Shown here piece by piece: positions 24,662-34,808 of a stretch of DNA of 64,000 nt; positions within the stretch are counted from its first letter, which is position 1, and each line of letters starts with the position of its first letter. Both the position numbers and the translations under genes were made by a program. Under the pieces are notes generated by a model. It saw only the letters and a list, made by a program, of their open reading frames with translations. It was not told the DNA's origin and did no database searches. Source of the DNA: PNON01 sp963757065 (lineage in GTDB: Bacteria; Chloroflexota; Anaerolineae; Anaerolineales; Anaerolineaceae). The DNA lies in the NCBI GenBank assembly GCA_963757065.1, contig CAVWQC010000001.1, forward strand, positions 496,001-560,000, read 5' to 3'.

Positions 24662-25630
24662 TCACGTACCCATCCTTTTCGCCAGCATTCTGCCCAGTAT
24701 TGGATAATAATATATTTTGCCTCTCAATACCTGCACAGAAGCAATGATTCCAAAAGTGGCTAACAGTGGCATAACTAACAAAATGAAAAAATTTATTAAA
24801 GTGAGGATGATGACTACCAATCCAATACCAAGGATAACTTGTTCACTCGTTAAGAGTTGCCCACCCAAATTCATCAGTACCATCGGAATTTCGATAATAA
24901 TTACCATAACCAACTGGCAACCAAATAATACAAAGTTGATCACCTGTCCCAGCAGTTGAAATATCAAAGACTGCATCACCTGGAAACGGTTTTGCTGCGA
25001 TTTCTCCTTATCCATGGTCGCAAGGATAAAAGGAACCAGGAAACCCATCAAAGGGATGAGAATCGCTGCGTGTGATACCGCAGCAATCAACTGGTCCTCT
25101 CTGTTGGCAATGCTCTCCGGAACGGCTGCACTATTCAGTTCTGCGTTATTGCCAGGCTCGGATGATATACCTTGCGTTCCAGCAACAAATTTATCGATCC
25201 ACCGGCCTAGCCAAGGATACCGGTAATTGCGTCCAGACAGGCAGACTACTGCACCGATCACACCAAATAACAGGTAAATGAACCATCCAATAGCAATCAC
25301 AATACAGGATGCTACCATAGCTGTCAACATGCGGCTGGAATATTCCTCCGGGGTCAGATGACTGGCAGTTGAGATGGTAGCATAGATGAAGACTACAAAG
25401 AAAACGACCAGGGCGATCAGCTGAATCCAGATCCATTGTAATAATTGATAGATCAGCGCCTGCAATGCCTGGTTTCTGACAAAATGGGAATATTTTTTTC
25501 GGTAGGACCACAGAATAACAGGAACGAAAATACCAATACCAGGAATAAGGATGGAAGCATGTGCAAAGGCAGAAGCTATCCTTGCATCCATTGGAGGTAA
25601 AGGGGCTGGTTTCAATTCAGAAGGAGCCAT
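24662..25630 (-). CDS. DUF4870-like membrane protein with duplicated domain
   Basis: About 322 residues made of two homologous halves. Each starts with a 'A-H-A-[ST/A]-I-L-I-P' segment ('AFAHASILIPGIGIFVPVILW' and 'AVSHAAILIPLMGFLVPFILA'), then a 'R.QALQAL.YQLL' or 'RFQVMQSLIFQLL' helix and further transmembrane segments, ending in 'YRYPWLGRWIDKFV' or 'YYYPILGRMLAKRM'. This is a tandem DUF4870-like fold. Function unknown. An ATG at 25666 is possible but would overlap gatA by 55 bases; I prefer 25630. It sits between gatA and gatB on the same strand. Confidence 0.7.
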   Translation of the reverse strand: MAPSELKPAPLPPMDARIASAFAHASILIPGIGIFVPVILWSYRKKYSHFVRNQALQALIYQLLQWIWIQLIALVVFFVVFIYATISTASHLTPEEYSSRMLTAMVASCIVIAIGWFIYLLFGVIGAVVCLSGRNYRYPWLGRWIDKFVAGTQGISSEPGNNAELNSAAVPESIANREDQLIAAVSHAAILIPLMGFLVPFILATMDKEKSQQNRFQVMQSLIFQLLGQVINFVLFGCQLVMVIIIEIPMVLMNLGGQLLTSEQVILGIGLVVIILTLINFFILLVMPLLATFGIIASVQVLRGKIYYYPILGRMLAKRMGT

Positions 25631-27221
25631 ATTAACGCAAGTACTGCCGGTTTTACTTTTCGCCATTCATCTGTTTCGGTCGCCATTTCAAAAGCCCGAC
25701 CAATTCGCAGCAATTTCGCTTCTGAAAAATCCTGCCCCAAAAGTTGTATCCCAACCGGTAAACCTTCCTTGCTTAATCCACCGGGCAGGGAAAGTCCCGG
25801 TATGCCGGCATGATTGGCAGCAACAGTTAACTGATCGGCATATTGCATGAGGACAGAATCGCCGTATACTTTGTCAATTTCAAAGGCGGGTGTGGGGGTA
25901 GTAGGGGTCAAGAGCGCATCCAGCCGATACTTACCGGCGGGGTCAAAAACATCATCGAAATCATTCCGGATCAAGGATCGTACCCGCAGAGCCCGGTTAT
26001 AGTATTGTTCAGAATATTGTGCTGCTGAGACGTACATTCCCATCAGGATGCGTAATTTTGGCTGCAGCCCGAATCCTTCTGCCCTGGACTGCCTGTACAT
26101 GGATTGCAGATCATCGACCTCCCCCGCGGTGCGGTATCCATACTTTACCCCGTCATACCGATGCAGGTTGGAGGATGCTTCCACCCGGGAGATGACAAAG
26201 TAAGCAGGAATGCCATAGCGATTATGGGGCATGGGTATATCTTCAATAATTTCAGCACCCATTTCTTTTAATAGGTTTGCAGCCCGTCTGACCGGGGAGG
26301 CAATATCATCCGGCAGGGGTTGTTCGATCATTTCGCCAGTATTGGGGTCGGGATATGTGATCATGAAGTAATCGGGTGAGAGCCCAATGCGCAGACCTTT
26401 CACACCTTTTTCCAGTTCCGCAAGGTAGTCATCCACAGGCATGGTGGCAGCGGTGCTGTCATGCGGATCAGATCCAGCAATCACTTTCAGCATGGCTGCT
26501 GCATCTGTTATGTCTTTTGCTACAGGTCCCGGGCAATCAATTGACGAAGCAAAGGCGATCACCCCGTAACGGCTTACCCGGCCATAGGTGGGTTTTACCC
26601 CCACTACACCGCAGAAAGCGGCAGGCTGCCTGATTGAACCGGCTGTATCGGTACCCAGGGAAAGGGGACCTTCACCGGCAGCCACTGCTGCTGCGCTTCC
26701 ACCTGAAGATCCACCCGGGACACAGTCTGGATTCCATGGATTTCGGGTGGTAGGCTTAAAAGCAGAAGATTCTGTTGAGGAACCGTAAGTGAATTCATCC
26801 AGATTTACTTTCCCCAGCATGACTGCTCCGGCATTGGACATCTTGCTCGACACAGGTTGCAGTATATGGAGGTGAAAAATTCGCCAGGATACGTGAAGCA
26901 GCAGTGGATGGAACTCCTTTGGTGCAAAAAATATCCTTTACCGAATATGGAACACCGGCGAAAATTCCTGCGTCATCGCCACTGGCGATCATTTTGTCCA
27001 CTTTTTGCGCAGATTCTAGAGCTGAATTCAGGTGTAACGGTAATAAAAGCATGCACCTGCTGCCGATCTGCATCTGTAATGGGACCGGACTCAATGGTTC
27101 CGGGTCGGCCGTCCACCTGCCCGATCCGTTCAAGGCAGCTTTCAAGCACTTCCACGGCGGATGCTTTTTTACTTTTTACAAGACGGGAAATTTCCAGGGC
27201 AGAGAGGTCGCACAGTTGCAT
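25612..27221 (-). CDS. gatA: Asp-tRNA(Asn)/Glu-tRNA(Gln) amidotransferase subunit A, two frameshifts
   Basis: Amidase-signature enzyme that frees ammonia from glutamine for GatB. It is spread over three frames. The N-terminus from the ATG at 27221 (AAGGTGA upstream) reads 'LSALEISRLVKSKKASAVEV'; the middle frame 'NSALESAQKVDKMIASGDD' and 'GVPYSVKDIF', with the catalytic Lys; the third 'MSNAGAVMLGKVNLDEF', 'VPGGSSGGSAAAVA' and 'LGTDTAGSIRQPAAFCG', with the Ser-cisSer-Lys triad. Dropping one base near 27015 and one near 26848 restores one frame of normal length (about 480 codons with the rest). The C-terminus 'VKPAVLALIWLLLN' is atypical, and one further extra base there would give a stop just before the next gene. 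Confidence 0.9.
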
Positions 27222-27304
27222 ATTATCTTCACCTTATTACAAAATGAGAGGGTGAGGGAATAACTTATCCACTCACCCAATCGGTAATTTTTTCATCAAC
27301 AGCA

Positions 27305-27627
27305 TCATTCCAAACGGGTATGCGGAATTTCCGGAACGACAAAATAATTCTCAGCTGTCTGTGGTCCCTGCTGCATGATCTCGCTGGAATCCGCAAAAGG
27401 CTGCCAGGTATCTTTTCGCAGTTCCGGACTGATCTCTGCCGGAAAAGGAACGCCATGACGTGCCAACGGAACGTCTGCTGAGAGTGGAATTGACTCCAAT
27501 TCATGCACTGCCAGGAGCTGTTTATTCAGCTGTCCGCGTAAATACTCACCTTCGTCGGGATTTAATTCCAACGCAGCCAGGGAAACCAGTTTTAGGAAAA
27601 ATATCCTTAGAAAATTTCCTCGGCCAT
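27305..27627 (-). CDS. gatC: Asp-tRNA(Asn)/Glu-tRNA(Gln) amidotransferase subunit C, frameshifted near its start
   Basis: GatC is the small subunit that clamps GatA to GatB. The frame ending at 27305 contains 'LVSLAALELNPDEGEYL', 'QLLAVHELESIPLS', 'LRKDTWQPFADSSEIMQ' and 'YFVVPEIPHTRLE', matching GatC from its first helix to its C-terminus. Upstream this frame runs without a stop into the previous gene. The proper start is probably the ATG at 27627, which reads 'MAEEIF' and joins the GatC frame after loss of one base near 27609 and one near 27596. That ATG overlaps the previous gene's TAA (TAATG), a classic coupling signal. Repaired length is about 106 residues. gatA follows 83 bases later. 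Confidence 0.82.
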
Positions 27628-29026
27628 TAATATCTGTAAGGATTGATGTGATCGTTAACTGTTTTGGTTCCGGTATATATTGCCATCTGTAACCGTGAAA
27701 GATTGACAGTATAGGTTCCTGCCAGCATCGGTGTACCAGAAATGATGCTACTCCAGATGCACTTGTCCCGCCTAATGTCAATCCACCTCCCAATCCCGTC
27801 TCGGTGATTGTCAAAACATTTGCGCAATCTGCATCAGTAGCGGTGACATTGTAAGTAAACGGTATCACCAGCTGTACCAGTAGCTGTAGTTCCGCTGGTA
27901 ATAGTTGGTGCGAATTCATTCTCATCAATTACATTCACACTGAAAGCTTTTTCGAAATAAAATCCTACCGAATCTGTGGTTCGGACACGGAAACTTAAAG
28001 TAGAGAATGTTTCACAGTTGACCGTGGCCGAAGATGTCAGGTTGCCACCAGAGGACAAACTAAAGTAACTGTTATTCGTGCTGCCTGTTCCACTGACGAG
28101 TGTGTGGATCCAGGGTCCACCACCAAGGGGATCGGTGGTTGAAAGTGTGCCTACAGATGTTCCTGCAGATACATTTTCAAGAAGAGACATGGGGTCTGGT
28201 GCAGAAGTAAATATTTGTTGGTGGTCCTTCTGATTCCGTCAGAAACCATGAATGTAACTGTAGCCATGGATGTCATACCGCCTTCAGTTGTGATCTTATA
28301 GTCGATCGAATCCATTCCCATAAATCCAACCGGAGGAGTATATCGGAGTACTCCATCCACGGCTGAATATTCTTTCGTTAATATGCTTACCTTTCCACCC
28401 TGATGTGTAGTGTATTGGTCCCATTTGTCAGTTTCACATTGATTGGCACAATCGAATAGCCGTGGAATTTTTACCGGTATTGAGTGAATAGTATCATTGG
28501 CAATCACATTGATATCAACAAATGCCGGGAATGGTACAGGATTGACTATGTCATCTTTTGCTAGAATACTGCACACTCCTGGTGCGCACGGAGTCGGTGT
28601 TTTAGTAGGTGTCTTTACCTTTGTCTTGGTCGCTGTTTTTGAAGCACCTGTGGCAACAAATATCGGATTTTTTGTATTGGTTGCAGTTTTTGTATAGGTT
28701 GATGTTTTCGAAGGAGTTAATGTCGTACTCGGGGTTACGTAAATCGTATTTGTAGGCGTAGGAGTATTTGTCAGGGTTGGAGTATCCGTCGGCAAAGGAG
28801 TGTTTGTATCAGTGGGTAATGGTGGAACCTTTGTCCAGGTCGGTGGAAATTGAAAGGGTGTTTCAGTTGGTGTTGGAAGCACCAATGCAGGTGGTACATT
28901 AATGGGTCGCATTCCAACGGGTAATAGCTGGTTAGGGAGGATGAAGACAGCCCCGAAAACCACCACCATTCCAAAAGTGCCTATGAGAAGAAGGATTGTG
29001 AGCAAATTCCAAATTGACATTTTCAT
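27627..29026 (-). CDS. Membrane-anchored cadherin/Ig-like surface protein, multiply frameshifted
   Basis: The N-terminal 45 residues hold one transmembrane or signal-anchor helix ('LLTILLLIGTFGMVVVFGAV'), followed by a Thr/Pro-rich linker of about 100 residues. A bacterial Ig/VCBS-like domain follows ('VNDIN/VIANDT', 'LRYTPPVGFMGMDSIDYKI'). After two single-base breaks near 28200-28250 comes a cadherin-like domain ('LLENVSAGTSVGTLSTTDP', 'LSFRVRTTDSVGFYFEKAF', 'VIDENE'). After another break comes a putative-Ig domain ('FTYNVTATDAD', 'ISGTPMLAGTYTVNL'). The last frame ends in a TAA that overlaps the gatC ATG. At least five extra bases must be removed to read it through. Likely cell-surface adhesion or structural role; coupling to gatC is unexpected. 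Confidence 0.7.
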
Positions 29027-29144
29027 AGCTGCATGATCCTTATATTTTTAATTAAACACAAATACACTCTTTGCCTGAGCGATTAATGTCAGTATATACC
29101 AGAATTTTACCATGTCAAGAACTTTGAGCACGGATTGAAGGATA

Positions 29145-30686
29145 TTACCCTGCTGCACCAGCCATCATCAAACCCAGTTTAACCGGATTTGCTTCGGAAA
29201 TAGGTAATATGCCCATGATCTCCCCCTCGTAGAATACCATAATCCTGTCAGACAATGCTCTGATCTCATCCAGATCTTCAGATATCAAAATTGTTGCAGT
29301 TCCAGCATCCCTTTGTTCGAGCAGCTTTTGGTGGATATATTCCGTCGCACCAATATCAACCCCGCGGGTGGGTTGTGCTGCGATTAAAACATTTGGTTTT
29401 CGTGATAATTCTCGTGCAAGGATCAGTTTTTGGATATTTCCGCCAGATAAATTCTTGATGGGTGTTTTTATGGATGGTGTTTTTACGTTATATTCATCCA
29501 CAACTTTTCGGGTGGTCTCTTCGATTTTTTGAAAATCCAAAAATACACCCCTGCAGAATGGAGAATGGTTATGGTCTTCTAAAATAAAGTTTTCAGCTAC
29601 GGTAAAATCTTTGATCGCACCTTCCCGCATTCTTTCTTCCGGTATATAAGATTGACCGGATTGGATCCTTTTATCAGGAGTCACTTTTGTGACATCTTTT
29701 CCGTTGATAGTGATCTTTCCCTTGCGCACTGTTCGTAAACCAGCCAATGCTTCAGCCAGTTCGCGTTGACCATTTCCGGAAACACCTGCCAACCCCAGGA
29801 TTTCTCCGGATCTAATGTCGAAGGAAATATTCTTGAGTGCATCTTTCTTCCGGTCTCCGACAACGAATAAGTTTTCAACGCTTAACTTGATATCACCTAG
29901 CTGAGCAGGTTTTTTATCATATTGCAAAATTACTGGTCTACCCACCATCATGGTTGCCAACTCTTCTTTAGTGATGTTTTCATTTATAGTTGTCCCCACC
30001 ACCTTTCCATCCCGCAATACTGTAATGCGATTGCTAATATCAATCACTTCATGCAGTTTGTGCGAGATAAAAATGAGGGTATGGCCATCTGTCGTCATTT
30101 GCCGTAAAGTGACAAATAATTCATCGACCTCTTGCGGAGTTAGCACAGCTGTTGGCTCATCCAGAATTAATAAGTCAGCACCGCGATACAGCGCTTTTAA
30201 TATTTCCACTCTTTGTTGTTCACCGACTGCCAGCTGCCAAACAAAACATCTTGGATCCACTTTTATGTGGTACTGCTCGCTTAATGTCATCAACCTTTCT
30301 TCAACTTTGGGTAATTCCAGCAGCGGTCCTTTGCTTGATTTTAAGCCAAGGGCTACATTTTCTACGACGGTTAATGATGGAACCAGCATAAAATGCTGGT
30401 GGATCATTCCAATTCCAGCCTGAATTGCATCCTGCGGGTAACGGAAGTGCTGTTCTACTCCATTAATAATAATTTTTCCTGAATCGGGACGGTACAGACC
30501 ATAGAGTTGGCGCATAAGGGTACTTTTCCCTGCGCCATTTTCACCGAGTAAGGCATGAATCTCTCCGGAATTCACATCAAAGCTGACATGATCATTTGCA
30601 AGAACGCCAGGGAATCTCTTAACTATGTCTTCCATCTTCAACTGGTCAATTCTTTTGTGTATGCCGGTATTTGTTGGAGGATTCAT
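29145..30686 (-). CDS. BMP-type (nucleoside/sugar) ABC transporter ATP-binding protein, two ABC domains
   Basis: A 513-residue tandem ABC ATPase. Domain 1 (about 15-250) has Walker A 'GENGAGKST' and signature 'AVGEQQRVEILKALY' with Walker B 'LLILDEPTAVLTP'. Domain 2 (about 265-510) has the degenerate Walker A 'GVSGNGQRE' and 'LSGGNIQKLILARELS', and 'AAQPTRGVDIGA' in place of the usual Walker B Glu. This pattern is the RbsA/NupO/YufO family. With the BMP-family binding protein and two permeases it most likely imports nucleosides or purines. Last gene of the minus-strand operon, 89 bases after the binding-protein gene. Confidence 0.92.
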   Translation of the reverse strand: MNPPTNTGIHKRIDQLKMEDIVKRFPGVLANDHVSFDVNSGEIHALLGENGAGKSTLMRQLYGLYRPDSGKIIINGVEQHFRYPQDAIQAGIGMIHQHFMLVPSLTVVENVALGLKSSKGPLLELPKVEERLMTLSEQYHIKVDPRCFVWQLAVGEQQRVEILKALYRGADLLILDEPTAVLTPQEVDELFVTLRQMTTDGHTLIFISHKLHEVIDISNRITVLRDGKVVGTTINENITKEELATMMVGRPVILQYDKKPAQLGDIKLSVENLFVVGDRKKDALKNISFDIRSGEILGLAGVSGNGQRELAEALAGLRTVRKGKITINGKDVTKVTPDKRIQSGQSYIPEERMREGAIKDFTVAENFILEDHNHSPFCRGVFLDFQKIEETTRKVVDEYNVKTPSIKTPIKNLSGGNIQKLILARELSRKPNVLIAAQPTRGVDIGATEYIHQKLLEQRDAGTATILISEDLDEIRALSDRIMVFYEGEIMGILPISEANPVKLGLMMAGAAG

Positions 30687-30775
30687 CTTAATTCCTAAAA
30701 ATAATATTATTATGACTTCTCTCCCTTTGTCATCAAAATCGATGATAAAGGGAGAGATCTATCAGTAAAGATTTA

Positions 30776-31880
30776 CTACGGTACGATCGGTCCCTTGAGG
30801 GGGTCGATGGTTCCGCCCATGATGCCATCAATGGCTGCCTGGGCAGCGGCTTTAGCATCATCAGCGATGGTAACTGCATCATTGTATTGGATCCTTAAGC
30901 CTGCATTCTTGAATGTAAGGGTATAGGCTTTTCCGCCAAGTACACCAGCTTTACGGCTGGAGACCATATCTTTAATGATCCCGGTCCAGTCGAAGATCTG
31001 GCTGGCGGCAACTGCTTCGGGTGCCAAACTGGTCTGATCCCACTGTGTACCAAACCAAAGTACATTGTTATCCTTGGCGATACCGATGGCTCCAACAACT
31101 GATTGTGATGAACCGGTGAGGATATCTGCACCAGCAGCTATTTGGGTCTCGGCACAAGTGGCCATTAAGGAAACATCAGAGAATGAACCAGTGTAGTTAA
31201 CCTGGTTGACAACTTCCGGTTTCGTAGCGGTTGCACCAGCTTTGAATCCATCGACATACAGCTTGGCATCACCTGCTTCAACTGGTCCGCAAATGCCCAT
31301 TTTTCCGGATTTGCTGATCATGGCAGCAAGAACACCCAAGAACATAACCACCTTGTTGTGCTTCTGCCTGGTAGGCAAAAACGTTATTAATGCCATCCGC
31401 CTGGAAAGTGTTCAAGGAAGTTCCCCAGGCAAAGCTGGTCTCGGGAAATTCAGGGGCTATCTGCTGTAAAGAAGTACCATACTGTGATCCATGAGCAATT
31501 ACAAGATCAAAACCCTGTGTGGCGTAGTCACGGAGGGCAGCGGCAGCATCCGGAACTTTAAATAAGCTTTCGGAATAAGCTATCTCCATTTTGTCTTTGC
31601 CCATTTCAGACTGAACCACCAACAATCCTTCGTACATGGATTGGCTGAAAGCGGCATCTGTGATCGTGGACGGCATAACGATGGCAACACGGAATGGTTT
31701 TTCTACCATGACTTCCGGGGTTGCTGTTACCACGACTTCTTGAATAACGGGTGCTGCTTCAACCAGCCTGGTCACTTCCACTGGAGCTACCGGGGCGACT
31801 GGCGCAGCAGGAGCACAGCTGGCAAGTAAAATTGAAAACAACACGACCAATATGCTAATTTTATGGAACTTTGTATTCAT
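30776..31880 (-). CDS. BMP-family substrate-binding lipoprotein, frameshifted
   Basis: Lipoprotein with signal ending 'LLASC', a Pro/Val-rich spacer, then 'KPFRVAIVMPSTITDAAFSQSMYEGL' (start of the BMP periplasmic-binding fold), 'YATQGFDLVIAHGSQYG' and 'FAWGTSLNTF'. The frame changes at 'GGYVLG': the second frame supplies 'GVLAAMISKSGKMGICGPVEAGDAKLYVDGF' and the C-terminal lobe to '...GPIVP'. Removing one G from the GGG near 31337 restores 'YVLGVLAAMISKSG', the BMP consensus, for about 367 residues. PnrA/BmpA relatives bind purine nucleosides; the ligand here is inferred. GAGGAGA lies four bases before the ATG. Confidence 0.88.
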
Positions 31881-31948
31881 TTATTCTCCTCTAATTGATT
31901 AATAGGTTTGAACCTCTTTACATCCTCGGATAAGAAATTTGTCTTTCA

Positions 31949-31961
31949 ATCACCTCCTTTA
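31949..31961 (-). promoter_or_regulatory. Near-perfect Shine-Dalgarno sequence without an obvious gene
   Basis: On the minus strand TAAAGGAGGTGAT is complementary to the 16S rRNA 3' tail over about 12 bases. It lies in the 103-base gap between the second permease and the binding-protein gene, 68 bases before the ATG. Only a TTG three bases away opens a 16-codon frame, so it may be a leader or a chance match. Confidence 0.3.
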
Positions 31962-31983
31962 GTTTGTAATGTTCGTAATGGGG

Positions 31984-32917
31984 TTACATTTCCCCTCGTT
32001 CAAATGGCTTACTCAATGCCGCAGGTTGAGCAGAGCGGCGCACAGCAAAAACCAGCGCGACAATTGTTAGCAAGTAAGGCAGCATGACTGCAAAATCTGA
32101 TGGAATGTTTATACCTTTGATCTGTAACCAAACCTGGAAGGCATTCACAAAGCTAAATATGAGTGAGCCTACCAGGACACCACCCGGTTTCCAACTACCA
32201 AAATAAACCAGTGCAACAGCAATAAAACCCATTCCGTTGGTCATGTTTTCCTGGAACAGATTGATCAGTGCAATGGAAAGGGTAGCACCAGCGATACCTG
32301 AAAGTACTCCACCCAGGCATACGGTCGTATAACGAATTCGAGCCACATTCACACCCAATGAGTCAGCTGCCTGCGGGTTTTGTCCAACTGCCTTTATTTG
32401 TAGTCCAAATGTGGTTTTGTTCAAAACAAAACTGGCAATTGGAACAAGGAGAAACCCGCCATACACCAGGATATTGTGATTAAAAAATGCCTCTCCCAAA
32501 AAAGGTAGATCGCCCAGGAACGGTATTTTCACGGGTGGGAAACCGGCGATGCTTTCCACGCCACCCATTGTCATTTTAAATAAAAGTGTGGATAACCCCA
32601 GTCCGAATAAGCTGTAATCCTATTCCGCTGATACCCTGCTCGGCTTTTAAGGTAACACTAATAAATGCCATCAATAAACCCATCAGAAAGCCTGTGATGG
32701 CAGCAGCTAACAGACCCAACCATAAGTTACCGGATTTCATACCCACATAAAAGCCTGTGAATGCTCCCATGAGCATTATTCCGTCAACACCGAGGTTATA
32801 AACCCCGGAAGTTTGAGCAATTGTTTCACCAATGGAGGCATATAAATAAGGGGTGGCGAGTCGAATACCACTATATAAGATCCCTAAAAGGACAGGTAAT
32901 TTAAAAAGCTCATCCAT
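31984..32917 (-). CDS. BMP-type ABC transporter permease (second), frameshifted
   Basis: YufQ/NupQ-like inner-membrane permease of the BPD_transp_2 family. Frame 1 from 32917 reads 'GILYSGIRLATPYLYASIGETIAQTSGVYNLGVDGIMLMGAF', a signature of this class. The second frame carries 'LNKTTFGLQIKAVGQNPQAADSLGVNVARIRY' (cytoplasmic EAA-like coupling loop) and 'LGGVLSGIAGATLSI'. Removing one base near 32616 joins 'GIGLQLIR' to 'LGLSTLLFKM', giving about 310 residues and eight or more membrane segments. It overlaps the first permease by eight bases. Confidence 0.87.
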
Positions 32918-33989
32918 TCATTTGTCTCCTGCGAGCACGATATCGACTCCATATTTCTGCGCTCACAACGAAAAGAACGATCAATCCCAAAATAGTATCG
33001 ATAAGCGCTGATGGAACCTGCATGGCACGCTGCATCTTATTTCCACCTTCCATCAACCCGCCAAAAAATATCGCTGCTGGAATTGCTCCGAGAGGGTGAA
33101 GTTTGCCAAATAACGCAGCAACTATACCGGCAAAGCCATATCCACTGGAAAGCCCCTCCATCATTCGGTGTTGGACCCCGATCACTTCAATTGATCCTGC
33201 CATACCAGCGAAGGCACCCCCCAGGGTCAATGCCAGCATCTGGTAAAGTTTTACCGGTATGCCTGCATACCGGGATGCGTTAGGATTCAACCCGACTGCC
33301 CGGATGCGGTAGCCGATACTCGTCCGCCACAAGAAAATATATACAACAATTGCCAAAACGACAGCAATAATTGCACCGCTATGAAGCAACGTTTTTGGAA
33401 CCAACTTGGCCAGCCATACAGCTTTTGGCAGGAGTGCAGATTGAGCAATACGGGTTCCCGCTTCAATTTCTGCCGGGTCTATCATCGGTCCGCGCAATAA
33501 ATAGTTAGACAGTTGTAAAGCAATTGCATTCATCATCACTGTACTCAGGATCTCGTTTACCCCAAGCCAGGCCTTCAGGCTTCCAGGAATGGCACCCCAT
33601 GCAGCCCCGGCTAAAGTTCCAACAAGAATTGTCGAAGGTATGAGGATCCAACCAGGCAATTGCCGTAAAGCAATTGAGAAAGCAGTGGCAGCCAATGCTC
33701 CAACGATCACCTGTCCTTCTCCACCAATGTTGATCACACCACCACGGAAAGCAATCGCCACTCCAAGACCGACAAGCAGTAATGGTGTAGCTTTAACCAG
33801 GGTTTGTGTGATACCTGTCTTATCTCCAAACGCTCCAAGGAATAAGGACTGGTATGCCTCTAATGGATTTACTTTGAAGAATAGTAATAAGGCGGCACCA
33901 ATTATTAACGCAAAAGGTACAGCAGAAAGGGGAAGAAGAGCATCAATTGCTTGGTCAAGGAAATTTTTTATCTTATCCCTGTTCATCAT
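32910..33989 (-). CDS. BMP-type ABC transporter permease (first)
   Basis: A 359-residue YufP/NupP-like permease, intact. About ten hydrophobic segments. 'ATPLLLVGLGVAIAFRGGVINIGGEGQVIVGALAA' and 'IPGSLKAWLGVNEILSTVMMNAIAL' are family signatures; 'TSIGYRIRAVGLNPNASRYAGIPV' is the coupling loop that meets the ATPase. It follows the GntR gene by 42 bases and overlaps the second permease by eight. Confidence 0.92.
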   Translation of the reverse strand: MMNRDKIKNFLDQAIDALLPLSAVPFALIIGAALLLFFKVNPLEAYQSLFLGAFGDKTGITQTLVKATPLLLVGLGVAIAFRGGVINIGGEGQVIVGALAATAFSIALRQLPGWILIPSTILVGTLAGAAWGAIPGSLKAWLGVNEILSTVMMNAIALQLSNYLLRGPMIDPAEIEAGTRIAQSALLPKAVWLAKLVPKTLLHSGAIIAVVLAIVVYIFLWRTSIGYRIRAVGLNPNASRYAGIPVKLYQMLALTLGGAFAGMAGSIEVIGVQHRMMEGLSSGYGFAGIVAALFGKLHPLGAIPAAIFFGGLMEGGNKMQRAMQVPSALIDTILGLIVLFVVSAEIWSRYRARRRQMNG

Positions 33990-34031
33990 TACGTGTTGAT
34001 CCTTATCCTCTCATGGATTTGTCTGTGATCA

Positions 34032-34760
34032 TTATGCCTTACTCCGAACCAGCCGTAATGCCAGGATCTGGTCATTGTAATAGTTAAGACCCATGACCAC
34101 CGGCTGACTTTCTTTCGTATAAAATACATCCTTAAAAACAATCACTGAACGATCAGTTCCAATTTGTAGATATTTATTCACGTCCTCCGGTACAGGTTCG
34201 GCGTGTAGATCTGACACAGAATAGATCAAATCAAGATTGCAATAATCAGATAAGATCTCATATATGGAGAGTTGGGAATCCAGGATTGGATTAGCTGCGA
34301 CGAATAGGGCAGAAGGAATAATATTGGTTGAATGAATTGCCGGGAAATTATCTGCCAGGAAAAGCCGCTGAAGAATATATACTGGTTGGGGGGAATCGAG
34401 TTCGAGAATTGCTTCTTCTAATTTGGTGGATTGACGGAAATACCCATTTAAATATCTAATTTCTGGGTTTCTGCCGCTTTCACGAATAAGCTGGGGAAAG
34501 CTCCATAAGTTCTGTAATTGTGTGTTAAATTGGACAGCATGTTGATTAATAAAAGAGCCATTTCCATGTTTTCGGATAATGACTCCTTCGGTGACCAATG
34601 AATTGACTGCGATTCGTAATGTGGATCTGCTCACCCCAAATTCATCAGCGAGCTCAACCTCTGATGGTAAACGTGATCCAGGACGGTAGGAACCGTTTTT
34701 TACTCTTTCACGGATAATCTGGTTGATCTTTATTGTTACCGGTTCTGATCTTTCAATCAT
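34032..34760 (-). CDS. GntR-family transcriptional regulator (HutC/UTRA type)
   Basis: A 242-residue regulator. The N-terminal winged helix-turn-helix at about residues 10-75 has 'INQIIRERVKNGSYRPGSRLPSEVELADEFGVSRSTLRIAVNSL', the canonical GntR motif. The C-terminal UTRA ligand-binding domain runs about 95-240 with 'ILQRLFLADNFPAIHSTNIIPSALF' and 'VIVFKDVFYTKESQPVVMGLNYYND'. As first gene of the transporter operon it probably senses a transported nucleoside, sugar or phosphorylated derivative and controls the operon, including itself. A good promoter lies upstream. Confidence 0.92.
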   Translation of the reverse strand: MIERSEPVTIKINQIIRERVKNGSYRPGSRLPSEVELADEFGVSRSTLRIAVNSLVTEGVIIRKHGNGSFINQHAVQFNTQLQNLWSFPQLIRESGRNPEIRYLNGYFRQSTKLEEAILELDSPQPVYILQRLFLADNFPAIHSTNIIPSALFVAANPILDSQLSIYEILSDYCNLDLIYSVSDLHAEPVPEDVNKYLQIGTDRSVIVFKDVFYTKESQPVVMGLNYYNDQILALRLVRSKA

Positions 34761-34808
34761 AAATTGGCAATGATCCGCAAAGAGGGTAAACGTCTAACAT
34801 CTACTACT

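Noticed and set aside
25630..25666. Upstream start (25666) for the DUF4870-like gene
   Set aside because: It lacks a ribosome-binding site and would deepen the overlap with gatA; the family region begins after the ATG at 25630. Not fully excluded.
14789..29026. Region of pseudogenes undergoing decay
   Set aside because: Breaks hit essential genes (gatA, gatC) and all are single extra bases; the coding sequence around them is otherwise conserved.
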